This document shows positions 30,906 through 42,498 of a DNA stretch of 64,000 bases, in pieces. The stretch lies in assembly GCA_037953745.1 (NCBI GenBank), contig JBAKBP010006618.1, forward strand, positions 1 to 64,000, in the 5' to 3' direction. Positions within the stretch are counted from its first letter, which is position 1. Every line of letters begins with the position of its first letter. The stretch comes from Lithodes maja (Eukaryota > Arthropoda > Malacostraca > Decapoda > Lithodidae). The notes beneath the pieces were generated by a model that had not been told where the DNA came from, searched no databases, and saw nothing but the letters and a program-made list of their open reading frames with translations. Made by a program: the position numbers and the translations under genes.

Positions 30906-32659
30906 TCATTTTCGGTTTAAACTTTCTATATAGGCCTACACTATAATAGTATGCAGTATTGCTAAAGTTATTGAAACGCTACCTACAACCACACAAGTTA
31001 CTTTACCCTGTACCACACCCTACACCATCATTACCACAACTCTACCATATAGGCATATCTGTACCATCTCCATCGCGTCCTTACCAACCTCCCACTTTAC
31101 TCCTAGCACATCCTAGTAACAAGCCTATCACACCTCTACCATATCACTGCCACACCCTACCCCACGGCAACCCCACCCCTACTCGACCCGTGCGCCACCC
31201 TTCTTCATCCTACCATATTCCTTGCCCTGGTGAAGTTGACCACACACCCACCAATCCTCAACTATACCGAGTACACCCCTGCCACATAATTATTTAGCAC
31301 ACCGTGACCACATCCACGTCGGAGAAGTCGCCCCGCACTTGTACGTCGAACTCGCCCCGTTTTAGTGAACTCACCCCGTTCTGTTCTACCCCCTGCCCCA
31401 CCCAGCCAGCTTACTCACTGGCTTCCTCTAGATACTAATTATTGATATAAATACTTAAAATATAATCCAGATTGTTTCTAAATTGGTGCCACCACGTCGA
31501 TATTGACTTGGTGGCAGCCATACTGATTCTGAATAGCTAAGGCGAGTTTCCGGTGGGAAAACGAAGTTAACACGTTGTCGGACCATGGTTCGCGGCTGTA
31601 GGTAGGCTGTTCCAACCAAGGTTGGTTCCAAATACCACCCTCTGTACGTCCATAAGTTACGGCACCTATATTGACCAATTGTTTATTGAACAGGCTCAGT
31701 TCAGTTGAGGTTACTGTTGCAATTCATCACTCGCTGAAGCAGTTTATCAAAAAATTTGGTCACTGGACCATAACTTGATACATTCACCACATTCTTTAAA
31801 TAAATAATATGCACGAGTTCTAATAATAGTTCACTCCACTTTTACCTTGGCTCACTCCTGCCAAAATACAACCACATCCCAACCTTGCGCTTTTCCCCAC
31901 CTATACCACAAGTCTAACACACTCTACCTTACTCCATCCTTACGTTATCCCACTCTACCTTGCCTCATCCCTGCCACAACACGACCACACCCCAACCATA
32001 CTCCTACCACAATTCCCCTCACTCCTTTAACATACCCCACCCATCCCCACTCCCCGTCTTCCCCCCCACCACTCCACACTACCTGCCTTCATAATTCCCC
32101 TGCCTCCCTTACCCCGTTTTCCTACCACACCCCACCCATCCCCACTCCCCCACCACTCCACACTACTTCCCTCCCCCCCCACCCCACTCCCCCACCACTA
32201 AACACTACTTGCCTTCACCATTCCCCTTCCTCCCCTACCACACTCTCCTGCCACACCCCACCCACCCCCACTCCCTCTTCACCTCCACCACACTAAACTA
32301 CTTCCCTACCCCCACTCTCCTACCACACCCCACTCCTCCCCCACACCCCACTCCTCCCCCACCACTCCACACTACTTCCCTTCATCATTCCCCTTCCTCC
32401 CTTACCACACCCATCCTTCGCCACCCCACTCCCCTTCCTCCCCCGCCCCACTTCCCCTCCCCCCCCCCCCCCCCCCCACCACTCCACACTACTCCCGCTT
32501 GATTGGGTCCGGGCAGCTTGTGATTGAGTTTCAAGAGTCGTGTTGTGCTGTCCCTTTCCCTCCCGTTTACTGACTAACTCGGGCCCTCACTCTCTCTCTC
32601 TCTCTCATACCTATGCTTTGACTTTCCTGTATATGTGTGAAATAGGTTGTAAAGTACTA
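30906..32659. repeat. C-rich low-complexity DNA
   Basis: At 30995-31310 and 31830-32510 the plus strand is dominated by CCACACC/CCCCACTCC-type motifs. Variants of CCACCACTCCACACTACTTCCC are repeated several times at 32060-32490, together with a C-run at about 32459-32477. Open frames here reflect composition. Between them, 31311-31829 is ordinary AT-rich sequence without a gene. A short CT run is at 32588-32607. Confidence 0.7.
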
Positions 32660-32800
32660 TACTCGGCCAAAGAAAGTTTGAGAATTTAAAATCTAATTTA
32701 GATAGTCCATATGGCTGAGAAAGGCTGGGTGTGAAAAGGAACTGCTCTGGTTGGGCCATTTAGTATTCTGCAATTTACCGTTTTCTTTTTTAATAAACAT
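32660..32800 (+). pseudogene. Degraded 3' end of CR1-like LINE
   Basis: GAGAAAGGCTGGGTGTGAA, the following GGTTGGGCCA and TCTGCA motifs parallel the ORF2 terminus and 3' region of the LINE ending at 24044-24240 (GAAGGGTTGGGTGTGAA, GGTTGGGCCAAT). Stops interrupt the frame. Confidence 0.65.
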
Positions 32801-33607
32801 ATCTGTACCGGAAGTAAGCTAAGTCCTGACCACCTTGCTGGGACCGTAAGGTGCAGTGTGTGCACCTAATTTTTCAATAGATATTTGTTTGTATTTGTTA
32901 GAACTGTGCATGCGACGGCGATAGTTAAATTAGTGTGGCTAGACTAGGCTGTCCAGTGACCCAGGCTATGTATGTTTGTCAGCTCACCATCAATGACTGA
33001 CGGTGGTGTAGGCGTGGGGTGCTTGATGGGCGTGATGTGGATGGATGACACACTAGACCACACCAAAGAGTGGATGCATCATCTCTACCTCTAGCACCAT
33101 AGTTACGGTTAAAAAACCATTACATAGCTACGTATTATTTTTTCCTTCTGACATAGCTTCTGACATAGGGCCTATGCGATTTAGTATTATATATACGGTA
33201 CAGTATATACCAGTATATGAAACCCATAATATTGGTTTCAAATTTCTCTCATATACCGTATTTTTTCTCATTCAATTCCTTTATTTCATTCATTTGTAAA
33301 ATTGTCTAACCATTTGATTATTTTCCCCACCGCTTGTCTATCAGGGTTCGATTTTTATTTTCCATTTCGAAGTATGGTACCAGTAGTTACAAACTTGGTA
33401 ATGATTTGCAATAAATGCTAGTAACAAGGATCAATTTATTGGCAAAATGTGTAATATATATCTTCTTTTGGCTAAGTGGAGTGTTTTTGTTTCGAGTAGG
33501 TTGTAAAATTATATTGAATTGTAGGATTTAAACTGGAAACAAATTCCTGGATTGTTACGGTACCCATGTAGCAACGGAAAACCTGTAGCTTTCCCTTTAT
33601 TCCGTGT
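32801..33607. other. Intergenic, AT-rich
   Basis: I see no gene or clear repeat apart from short TATATA and TACCGTA motifs. Confidence 0.5.
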
Positions 33608-33671
33608 ATCTCTCTCTCTCTCTCTCTCTCTCTCCTCTCTCTCCTCCTCTCTCTCCTCTCTCTCTCCTCTC

Positions 33672-33721
<50 letters not shown>
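33608..33721. repeat. (CT)n microsatellite, interrupted
   Basis: Over 100 bp of CT with occasional CCT interruptions. Confidence 0.92.
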
Positions 33722-33723
<2 letters not shown>

Positions 33724-33898
33724 CGTGTCTTTTCGCTCGTTTGTCTGGTTGTCTAAAGGGTTGATTGCCTGTCTGTCCCGTAGTTAGTGCGTTCGTTCCT
33801 AGCACACAGATTGCAGCACCTTCTATGTCTGATTTGTCTGGCGGGTAGTTTAAATGGTCCACTGAGAGAGGGAGAGAGACAGAGTTGCATATGTGTGT

Positions 33899-34189
33899 AT
33901 TTAATATTGGCCCCTTCATCATTGACGATATTGCCTATTAGTATAATAGTCTCCATTCAACATCCCACGACAGCATTTTGAATATACCGCGCAGAAGGAT
34001 CATGGAGTACGCTTCATAAAGTGCACGCTCAATTCCCTTATGGGATCGTCATTATGATCGGGTACCCTACAGAAAAAACTCCGTAAAAAATAAAAAGTTT
34101 AACTAATATGTTATCATATGACTTTCCATATGTGGATTTCTTGCGTTTTGCTACCCCGACACCAGGCCCTCTAGCGACCATCTTCGTCC
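33899..34189 (+). repeat. DIRS left inverted terminal repeat
   Basis: Reverse complement of about 42168-42457. Matching landmarks are CATTGACGATAT(T/C)GCC, TGGAGTACGCTTCAT, GGGATCGTCATTATGATCGG and CATATGTGGATTTCTTGCG. Confidence 0.93.
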
Positions 34190-35525
34190 TTCCCCCTTCT
34201 GCGGCCATACTAACAACACGGGTTTCCGCCGTGCTCCGCTTTATTCTTCGTTCCAGCGCTTTCTAGTGAGTCCTTGCTCATTTGTATACACCTGCGTTGT
34301 AGTAACAAGGTTTAGATTAGCTAGCAACGGCTACCCTATTGGTATGTCTGCAGGACGTGTGTAATTTTAGGGTACCGGTACTTTTGTAACAGGCGCCTAC
34401 GTATCCCAGGATCTTCGCGCCACATGTGTTTATTTTATGTTGTGTTTGTGCCTTTAGCATTTGATACCATAGCTAGGAGGCTACCATTCTACAATTTTAT
34501 GCTGCAGACCGTCAATATTGAAGCAGTGGCATATATTTTATTATAATATTTAGCAATTGCTCTGGTCTAAGGGTGCCTGCACATGGTGCTCCACCTTCCA
34601 GAGTTCGTATTTTGCTTGTAGGCCCCTATCGTGGGCCTCCCCTCATCTGTGTGCTGTTGATGGGTCATCGGAGCGTCGTCTGCTGTGATGTTTCTTCGGA
34701 CCTCTTGGTCAGCCTGGTTAGGGATCTCCAGTCTAGGCTACAGGTAATTTAGGATTCTGAATTCTCTGTATTTATTGTTTGCCTATGTGTGCCCCTAGTG
34801 ATGGACATGTGTGCTTGCATGTTTTGGGGGTTGGGAGACGTCCTTATATATATATAAAATTTTAAGGTGGGTTTTGGAGAGGGAAGCTGTGCATTTGTCT
34901 CCCCTTTCTAAAATTTTAGTTGTTTCCTCCTCCCGGCGGCCTCTTGCAGCAGGGCCCAGATTACCCGTCTTCAAAACGGGTAGGGAACAACCAAATGTCC
35001 TGGCGTGGTAAGGCCTGAACCACATCCCTTCCGGCGGAAGTGCAGATTCCTATGGGAGCTTAGAACTCGGCCCGCCGAGTTGACCTCGCCATGACCGTAA
35101 TAGTTACGCGGCAAAGACTTCCTCGCCCTGCGGCGTCACAGTCGAGTGTACAAGTGTTAAAATTCGTTATGCAAACTTGTTTCATTATCTCTCTAGTGCT
35201 TTAGTAATAGATAATCAGACACTACTGGTCAATGGGCCTGTGGCACTTGCCATAGGTAATCAGTTTCAATCAGCTTATACGAAAAAAAACCTAGGTTTTT
35301 TTCACGGCGAGTCCAGCGGAAGGTTAGAGTAGTTGTGGAACTATAGCTAATTTTCTGGCGGAATCAAGGTAGGATGTATTAACACCTCGCAGGTTATCCT
35401 TATGAGCATTGATTCCTGGAAATTTTCTATTTCCAGAATCCCCGGCTCCTTAGTGATTACAGAACCGGTGGCGTTGGGGGGCTGATTCCTGCGGGCGGGG
35501 GGAGGGGGGGGGGTCTTTATCCATC
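34190..35525 (+). other. DIRS leader region
   Basis: About 1.3 kb of noncoding leader between the left terminal repeat and the Gag start. It has several GC-rich potential stems (near 34930-35090) and a G-run near 35498-35515. I see no separate gene. Confidence 0.5.
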
Positions 35526-38117
35526 ATGCCTCGGGTTGAATTATGCGCTACTCCTACCTGTTCAATGTTGCCCATTTTAGCTCATAAATTATGTTTGAAA
35601 TGTGTCAAATGGTTAGACCGCTAGAGGATTGTGGGTGTCGCGGCGTTGCTCTGTATGCTCTGATCTGAAAAACGCTTTATTCACAAAGAAAGACTTATCG
35701 TGCTTGGCGGCAGTACAAGAGATAAAAGCTACCTTTAATTCTAATGCCAAAGACACAGCCCATAAGGCGCTTCATTGCGATGACGAGGTCCTCTGGGAAC
35801 AGTTAATTATCAAGTCACCTAGTTAAGCCTAAAGTAAAGTCGAAAGCCCTTGTGAAAGAGGTAGTGAGTAGCAGTAGTGGCACTGACAACGAACTTACCG
35901 AGGTTCCCCCCCTCCCCCCCCTCCCCCCCCCCCCCCCTCGACCGTCCGAAGAGGAGACGATCACCTTCTCCGAAGCGGAAATCTAGGTCCAGGTCTAGAT
36001 CCCCCCGGAGACAGTCTCGGCACTCTTCAACTGTCAACTGAATCTTCCCGGTCCCTCAAGTGCTGGAAAGAGGGCTCGGAGTCATCGGCTGGTATGCCGC
36101 ATAGTGGGAGCCGGAAGGAGACCCCGCAGCCGCCTCCCTCTACCCCTGCGTCTGACACGCCTCACGTCGATTCTGGCAACTCGAAAGTGGGGATAGAGAC
36201 CACAGGTTCCACTCCTAGTCGTGAACAATCATTAAGTGTACCTTTGCAATCCCTAAATTAAATTATGTGCCACGTAGTGTCCATTCCGCCGGCCCAAGAC
36301 GGGTCTTGGCTGAACAATATAGGGGTTTTCTGTCAGGGTCACAGGATGTTGATAGCTCTCAAATAATTCAGGACTCTCAGCCATCCGCGGCAGGGGGGAG
36401 CTGGCGTCAGTCAGAACCTTCTCATAGTAACATAATGGGATTCCAGGAACTAGGGGATGAGGCTATTATGGATATGTTACCTTCATCAGTCCCTGATTTA
36501 ATGTGGCCACCGGCGGAGCAGGTACCGGAGGCACAACAGGATAGTTCTGAGTTAAGTAGGGAGCCGGAGGAAGTGCCTTTAGCCCCGGCTCAACAGACTA
36601 TTACAGGTGAGGAGTCTGAAGCAAGCTCCCAATCTTCGAGGGGCTCTCACAGTAAGTGTGTTACTTCGGATGAAATCAGTGATCTCTTACATAAAGTTAT
36701 GCAACAGTATAACCTCCCTGTCTCCTCTGATCCTCCTGCTTGTCAACCGTTAGTTGCCCCCTAGTCATTCAATGATAAGACCTCTAGAGCCTCCAGATGT
36801 TCTGCCTTCTCTTACCATGACCCTGGCGGTATCCGCGGTTCCAGGCACTACAGTGCCGGCCATGCTTACTACCACCAATGTGAGGGTAATTGCAGATGTC
36901 ACTCCTCCCTTCTTAGATAAGGCACCACGGAAGAAAGGCCCCATGTCTGTCCTCTATGGCGCTGACTGTTCTTGGGTCCAGGCGACTCCTCCTCTGAACC
37001 CACAATTAGCACAACGCACCATTTCAGGGGACCTACCGGTCCCTAGTGAATGGAAAAATTAAGGCTATCCCCAGTTCATATAATCCAGAATTCTTTGTGT
37101 ATACTGCTGTCCCGGCAGTCCCTTCCGCCGCTTCTGCACGACTCTTTGCAGACTGGTCAAAAGCTGATGGCGTCAATGCTGTCAAGGCTTTAAATGCTCT
37201 TACGCCGGAAATGGATACACTTCCGGTACTAGACCAAACGCATACACCAGTCCTGCAGATGGGGGCGGATAGGAGTAGGCCCCTGGGTAGATTGGGAGTT
37301 AGAGGCTCAGGTATTTGCTTCAACAATCATGTCTAAGCCCTCCCATCAGGTTCCACATCAAACGCATCATTATTTTTAGTTGCCTGTCACTAAGACTGAT
37401 GGGGTGTCACCAGCTTTGTTTATCTTCCTGGCGGCACCCAAAGAAGCCCTACACTCTCTAGATGAACCCTTTTGTACTCCTCCGGCGGCTCACCTTGAAA
37501 GGGATTTTAAACTAAGAAATAAAGCCTACCGGATGTTCTCTCAGTATCTAGTTAGTCGCCAGGTTGCTGTCTCACTTACCAGAACTATCTCGGCCATTGC
37601 TGACCCTCAGGTTAGGAAGGCCACCGATTTATCTAGACAAATATTATTGCAAAACTCTATTCAAACCTTAGGAGACATCAGAATTGCAATCATGGAAGCG
37701 GTTCGAGCCCGCCAGGATCTGAGAGTGCACCTAGTGAAGAAGTTACCGGAAGACATTGGTCGCCGGGTAACTCTTTCGCCGGTCCTCACTGCCTCCCTTC
37801 TTAACTCAGAAACTTGGAGTATAGTTTTTAATATGGTAAATGGGTGGAAGCAGGTTACCTCCCAAGCTAAGAAGGAACCTGTTAAGAAACCTTTTCACAA
37901 GCCAAAGAGCGGAGGTAAGCCTAACCAGCCGCATGCTAAACACTCCTTTCGAGATCCCAGAACCCCTCCTCAGCCGGGAGGTAATCTGCCCAAACCCAGA
38001 CAAGGTAAATACTCAGGATATAAAGGTAAGCCCCACAACAAGCCAAATCAGGGGCAGACGTCAGCCAAGACTAGCCAGCCGTCTGATACCAACCCACCTC
38101 CCCCTCCAAAAAACTAG
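35526..38117 (+). pseudogene. DIRS Gag-like ORF, frameshifted
   Basis: It starts at ATG 35526 (MPRVELCATPTCSML) with a cysteine-rich N-terminus, LCLKCVKWLDR, then RCSVCSDLKNALF in a different phase. At least four frame changes follow, around 35625, 35825-36260, 36760 and 37060-37380. Recognisable blocks are an acidic Ser/Glu/Gln-rich middle (36267-36764) and a helical segment with LRNKAYRMFSQYLVSRQ and LSPVLTASLLNSETW. The C-terminal tail (37860-38117) is basic and Lys/Pro/Gln-rich. The role is inferred from its position and similarity in style to DIRS Gag. A C-run of over 20 bases at 35906-35938 sits in one of the broken joints. Confidence 0.72.
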
Positions 38118-38140
38118 CCACCCAAACTCTCAATCTCCCA

Positions 38141-40345
38141 GTGCCGTGCTTAGGTGTACCGGATTCAAGAGTTTCTTTACCGAACAGGCCCGGTCTGCAG
38201 ACTGGGTCGTTCCAGTTATTCTGCTTAGCCTGGCCCAGGAAAACGTGGGCCAGGAAGGTAGTAAGCAAAGGAATCACCTGGCAGTGGCTCCGGTGGCCTC
38301 GACTGCGTCAGGCGCTGGAATGCAACAATGTATCACAGGAGGTGGACGCCCTGGTCCAAGAAATGATTTCAAAAAAGGTTCTTGTCCCAGTCAAACCAAA
38401 TTTCCCAGTATTCACCTCCAGACTTTTCTTAGTGCAGAAAAGGGACAGTGTGCGAATGCGACCAGCTGATCTCTCGCGTCTGAACACATTTATTATAAAT
38501 TCACACTTCAGGATGCTTACAGTCAATCAGATCAGGCTCTCTCTTCCGCCGCAAGGCTCGATGTGCTCAGTAGACCTCAAAGATGCCTATTGGCATGACC
38601 CTATAAACAAAAGGTTCCAGAAATTTCTCGCTCTGAGGATCAGGCAAGAGACATGTCTTTCAAAGAATGCCTTTTTGGGTTGAACCTGGCACCGAGAATT
38701 TTCACAAAATTAGTCCGGCAAGCCCTTTTGCCTTTTTTAGTCCAGGGCATACAGGTGTTTTGGTACCGTATCTAGATGACTGGCTGGTGGTGGCAGAGTC
38801 AGAGGAGTTATGTCACAACCATGTAAACCAAGTATTAACGCCTTACGAGCGGGCCCGTCAGTAACTTCTACTACCCGCCAAGCGGGTGGTTTTACCCTAA
38901 ACGACCTTGTTTCCGTGCTCTTTTTGATGCATAAACAAGAGCCAGAGCGTAATGCAATTATGTATCCCTGAAAGGGCGATAATTGAGCTTTCCAATGACA
39001 CCAGAACCATCCTTCTACGACCACGCGTTCTCTTGTAACGATCGTGCAAGACGAAGGAAAAATCCCTAAAATACGGTAATTTCCTTACATAATTCCCTGT
39101 GTAGCGAGGCAGTGAGTATGGGTGTGTATGGAGGCGGGCCCAGTGCTGTCGTGGGAGCCGTGCCGAACGGTCAGAGCCGACCTACGCTCCTCCCACCGCT
39201 CGTCTCTCTCTCAGAGCCACATATTGCTCAAAATTGCACACCGCCTGAATTCGATCCCTGCCACATAGTCCTTTCTTCTCTAGACCGACTTAAGTCCGGC
39301 GCCGCCAGACAAGGGTTAAATCATGTGCACAACCTAGGGTTCAGGGTGAACTTGGCGAAGTCTCTCCTTGTTCCCACAAGGAAGATTCAGTGGATAGGGC
39401 TGGTCTGGGACACCACCAATCTATCTCTTACTCAGAGTGTGGACAATCGGGACAGATTTCACAGGAAACTGTTCCTCTTTCTCCATAGTCTGAATACGAC
39501 CAGGAAAAAGTGGGATTCCCTGATCGGCTCTCTCAACTGGATCCAATTGACTGTGAAGTTGGTCCGGTTGAAAGTAAAGTGAATAATCTTGGAAGGCAAC
39601 AAAGTTTTTCCTCTCTCGCCGGAGAAGAAATTATGGCCAATTCCTCCATTAATCCACAGCTTGCTATCGGTCTGGGCCAAGCCGGAAATACTTTACTCGA
39701 TAACGACATGGTTTTCTCCCCCGCCTACAGTATGGGTAGACACAGACGCTTCAGGGGCTCTAGGTTGGGCTATCAGTCGAATCTAGGCCATCAAGGGCAA
39801 GGCACTTGGTCCCAAGACACTCTTTGTCACATCAACAAGCAAGAGCTTTTAGTTCCTCTCTTTTTCCTCCAAGATCACGGTATGTCTTTGCAAGAAAAAT
39901 CAATAGTGTTCCGTATGGACAACCTAACTGCAGTCCATTGTATTCAGAAGCAGGGCTCAGTGAGGTCTTGAGAGTTGCTAAGATTGTCAGAACAGATTTT
40001 TGCCCTGGCCGAATCGCTGGGCATTCATCTGCATGCAGCATATCTCCCAGGCGTGTCGAACGTCTGGGCAGACGCTCTGTCTCGGAGGCGGAGCACCCTA
40101 GTAGAATGGGCTATCAAACAAACCGTCTTCGACAAGGTGATTGCAAGGCCTTACCGTCCACAAGTGGATCTATTCGCATCCGAGGACAATCACAGACTCC
40201 CTCTCTTCCTAACTCGCCGAGGGGTGACCCCGGCGGGTGGGACCAGATGCATTGTTGGAGGATTGGAACAAGTGGACTTCAATTTATCTTTTTCCTCCAC
40301 CAGATTCTGTACTAATGTGCAGGGTGATTCACAAACTGAGGGGTT
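38141..40345 (+). pseudogene. DIRS reverse transcriptase-RNase H, frameshifted and MITE-interrupted
   Basis: RT blocks in order: VQEMISKKVLVPV, SRLFLVQKRD, MRPADLSRLN, MCSVDLKDAYWH and then, after a frameshift near 38640, YLDDWLVVAE at 38769. A TTAA-flanked MITE (38835-39319) cuts the next helix; removing it with one TTAA restores phase into LGFRVNLAKSLLVPT. RNase H follows with VWVDTDASGALGW near 39730, HINKQELL, MDNLTAVHCI and NVWADALSR, again across frameshifts. The region RPYRPQVDLFASEDN after RNase H matches the downstream domain usual in DIRS pol. YLDD and the RNase H aspartates are present, so the enzyme decayed recently. Confidence 0.85.
38835..39319. mobile_element. TTAA-flanked MITE inside DIRS RT, 477 bp
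   Basis: TTAA at 38835-38838 and 39316-39319 bracket a noncoding 477-bp body. The right end read inward begins CCCTTGTCTGGCGG and the left begins CGCCTTACGAGCGG, a weak inverted match. The TTAA target plus an exactly restored reading frame support insertion by a piggyBac-type transposase. It is not the same family as the 56.5 kb MITE. Confidence 0.75.
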
Positions 40346-40489
40346 ACCGGGGCTTAGTCTCGATGATCGCGCCGTTATGGCCGGCTCAGGCATGGTACCA
40401 TCAATTGCAGAATGGTGCAAGACCCCGGTGTCGCTCCCGGTCGCCGCCTTCCACTTAGAGATGATTGGCAACCTTCGGACCTCGCTCAG

Positions 40490-41490
40490 TTTTGCCTTAT
40501 GGACATTTACATGGGAAAATGGTTCGCTCAATTTGGGGAAAGTGTCACAAATAAACTTATGAAACAATATACTATGTCTACCAGGAGACAATACCAGTCA
40601 CATTGGAAAACTTTTACGACCTGGATTGTAGAATCAGGGCAAACAGATGCCTCGGGAGCCTTGATTTTCAAATACCTAGATTATCTATTTGAGCACAAAC
40701 AATTTTCAGTAATCACATTAAAAAATCACTTGTCTGCCATCAGAACTCCCTTTTTTTTATCTCACGGGCCTTTCCATACCGCAGGCGGAGAAGAAAGGAT
40801 TTATGAGGGCGTGTTTCAAGCTGCGCCCACCACCCCGTCAGCTCATGCCCACCGGGTCACTTGACAAAGCCTTATCATTACTTCAGTCGCGTAAATATAA
40901 TAATACGCCGGATTTTGATTCGCTCTTGAAGAAGGCTGTATTCCTTATGGCTCTTGCCACTGGAAATAGGGTGTCTGAGCTGGCGGCGATGAGCAACGAA
41001 CCTAATTGCATTAGGTTTGGGAGGCTACACGATCATGTACAAATCGCGCCGTCTCTTTTTTGCATTTATTGCAAAAAACGAGCATTCCGATCATGTGTTT
41101 TCTGAATTTTCTGTTCCGGCATTGAAACGCGGACACACTAATCATATTTTATACCCTGTGCAGGCCTTAACTAAGTTTATGAGGGCTGCGCATCCTCGCC
41201 AACCAGGTGCTCTGTGGGTGAATCAGGCAGGTAATCGTGTCACGAGAAGAAAGTTAGCTTCCTTGTTAGTAGACGTCATTAAGGAAAGTAACCCCGGCGT
41301 AGTGGGCAGGGCTCACGACATCAGGAAATGGGCAGTCTTTTTTTTAGATTCCTTCAGAATTTTTCTATAGAAGACATTGCTAATACTCAACTTTGGGCTT
41401 CCAATCATACTTTCCTAACACGTTACCTGTCGGTCGCTCTAGATAAACCAAAGCGTACCTGTGTATCTTTACGACAACGGGTCCAGTAGG
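40490..41490 (+). pseudogene. DIRS tyrosine recombinase, frameshifted
   Basis: The N-terminal core-binding part is readable as YTMSTRRQYQSHWKTFTTW and LKNHLSAIRTPFF. After a frameshift near 40780 the catalytic part begins, with the first Arg in LMALATGNRVSELAAM (about 40950-40985). After another shift near 41050 come RAHDIRKWA (H and second Arg, 41313-41324) and a Tyr in LTRYLSVAL near 41423. The R...HxxR...Y set of the integrase/recombinase family is therefore complete but split over three frames. This enzyme would integrate circular DIRS DNA. It replaces the DDE integrase of LTR elements. Confidence 0.85.
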
Positions 41491-41990
41491 TTATGTTCTA
41501 TTATGTAAGTTTTGTTTTGAAAGGGGGGGGGGGGTGCGGAATAGCCCATACCTCACTAGGTCCCCGTCCGCCGGAGACTGTGATAAATCACGAGCTGTGA
41601 TCGAACTGGTTATACAGTTCAATATATTTTATTTTTTATGTTAAGATTAAGAAGAAATCTAGCATAGTTGCACCTATGCAATATTATCAGATGGTACACA
41701 CATATTTATATTGTACAAATAGTGTTAAGGTGAGAACGAAATTCTGCAGAATTATAATTCTATTTAAGAGAACACATGCGTGTCCCCACAAAGTATCATA
41801 CATAGATCTTGAAGTAAGATCTGGTCATGAGTAAGTAGACTTTCTTGATGTCACGCACTGCTTGCAATCTTTTGTATTTTATATATATATTGTTTGCATA
41901 CAATAAAACTTTAAAAAATGTTATACGGATTATTTGTCCCCTGAGGTTAAGGATATTGTCACGAATGTCCCCCTCCAATCTTGGTATCCA

Positions 41991-42099
41991 GGCGATATCG
42001 TCAATGATGAAGGGGCCACTATTAAATTATAGGTTTGATTCCCAGAGGGAAGTAGAGAAAACCTAATATTTAGTAGGGCCCCGTAATCATTGACGATAC
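41991..42099 (+). repeat. DIRS internal complementary region
   Basis: 41991-42027 matches the reverse complement of the left outer end (33899 onward), and 42028-42099 the reverse complement of the right outer end (to 42498). The junction is at ATTAAAT/TATAGG. It should template regeneration of both termini on the circular intermediate. Confidence 0.9.
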
Positions 42100-42167
42100 A
42101 TGTCCCTCCCAGCCATCCCACTTCCCATTCGTTGATTTCTATAGTTTTATCTTGGTATTTCAATAAA

Positions 42168-42498
42168 GGACGAAGATGGCCACTAGAGGGCCTGGTGTCG
42201 GGGTAGCAAAACGCAAGAAATCCACATATGGAAAGTCATATGATAACATATTAAGTTAAACTTTTTCTTTTTTACAGAGTTTTTTCTGTAGGGTACCCGA
42301 TCATAATGACGATCCCATAAGGGAATTGAGCGTGCACTTTATGAAGCGTACTCCATGATCCTTCCGCACGGTATATTCAAAATGCTGTCGCGGGATGTTG
42401 AATGGAGACTATTATACTAATAGGCGATATCGTCAATGATTACGGGGCCCTATTAAATATCAGGTTTTCTCTACTTCCCTCCGGGAATAAAACCTATA
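42168..42498 (+). repeat. DIRS right inverted terminal repeat
   Basis: Reverse complement of the left repeat plus about 40 extra bases at the outer edge, from about 42458 to CCTATA at 42498. The extra bases are matched only by the internal complementary region. Confidence 0.9.

Larger units (their letters stand above)
33899..42498 (+). mobile_element. DIRS1-like tyrosine-recombinase retrotransposon, 8.6 kb
   Basis: The ends are inverted terminal repeats (left 33899-34189, right 42168-42498). An internal complementary region at 41991-42099 joins, head to head, sequences complementary to both outer ends. That three-part architecture defines DIRS1-type elements, which replicate through a circle and integrate with a tyrosine recombinase, without target duplications. 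Gag, RT, RNase H and recombinase remnants lie in order on the plus strand. Several frameshifts and a 477-bp MITE in the RT show that this copy is dead, but its cis structure is complete. DIRS1-like elements are known to be widespread in decapods, which supports the organism call. Confidence 0.93.

Noticed and set aside
31847..32502. Long Pro/Thr/His frames
   Set aside because: Arise from C-rich simple sequence with no codon or motif evidence.
33509..33922. Arg/Glu-rich frame
   Set aside because: Translation of a (GA)n tract.
36267..36764. 165-residue frame considered as a host gene
   Set aside because: It lies in order inside the DIRS element between its leader and RT, so it is part of the decayed Gag.
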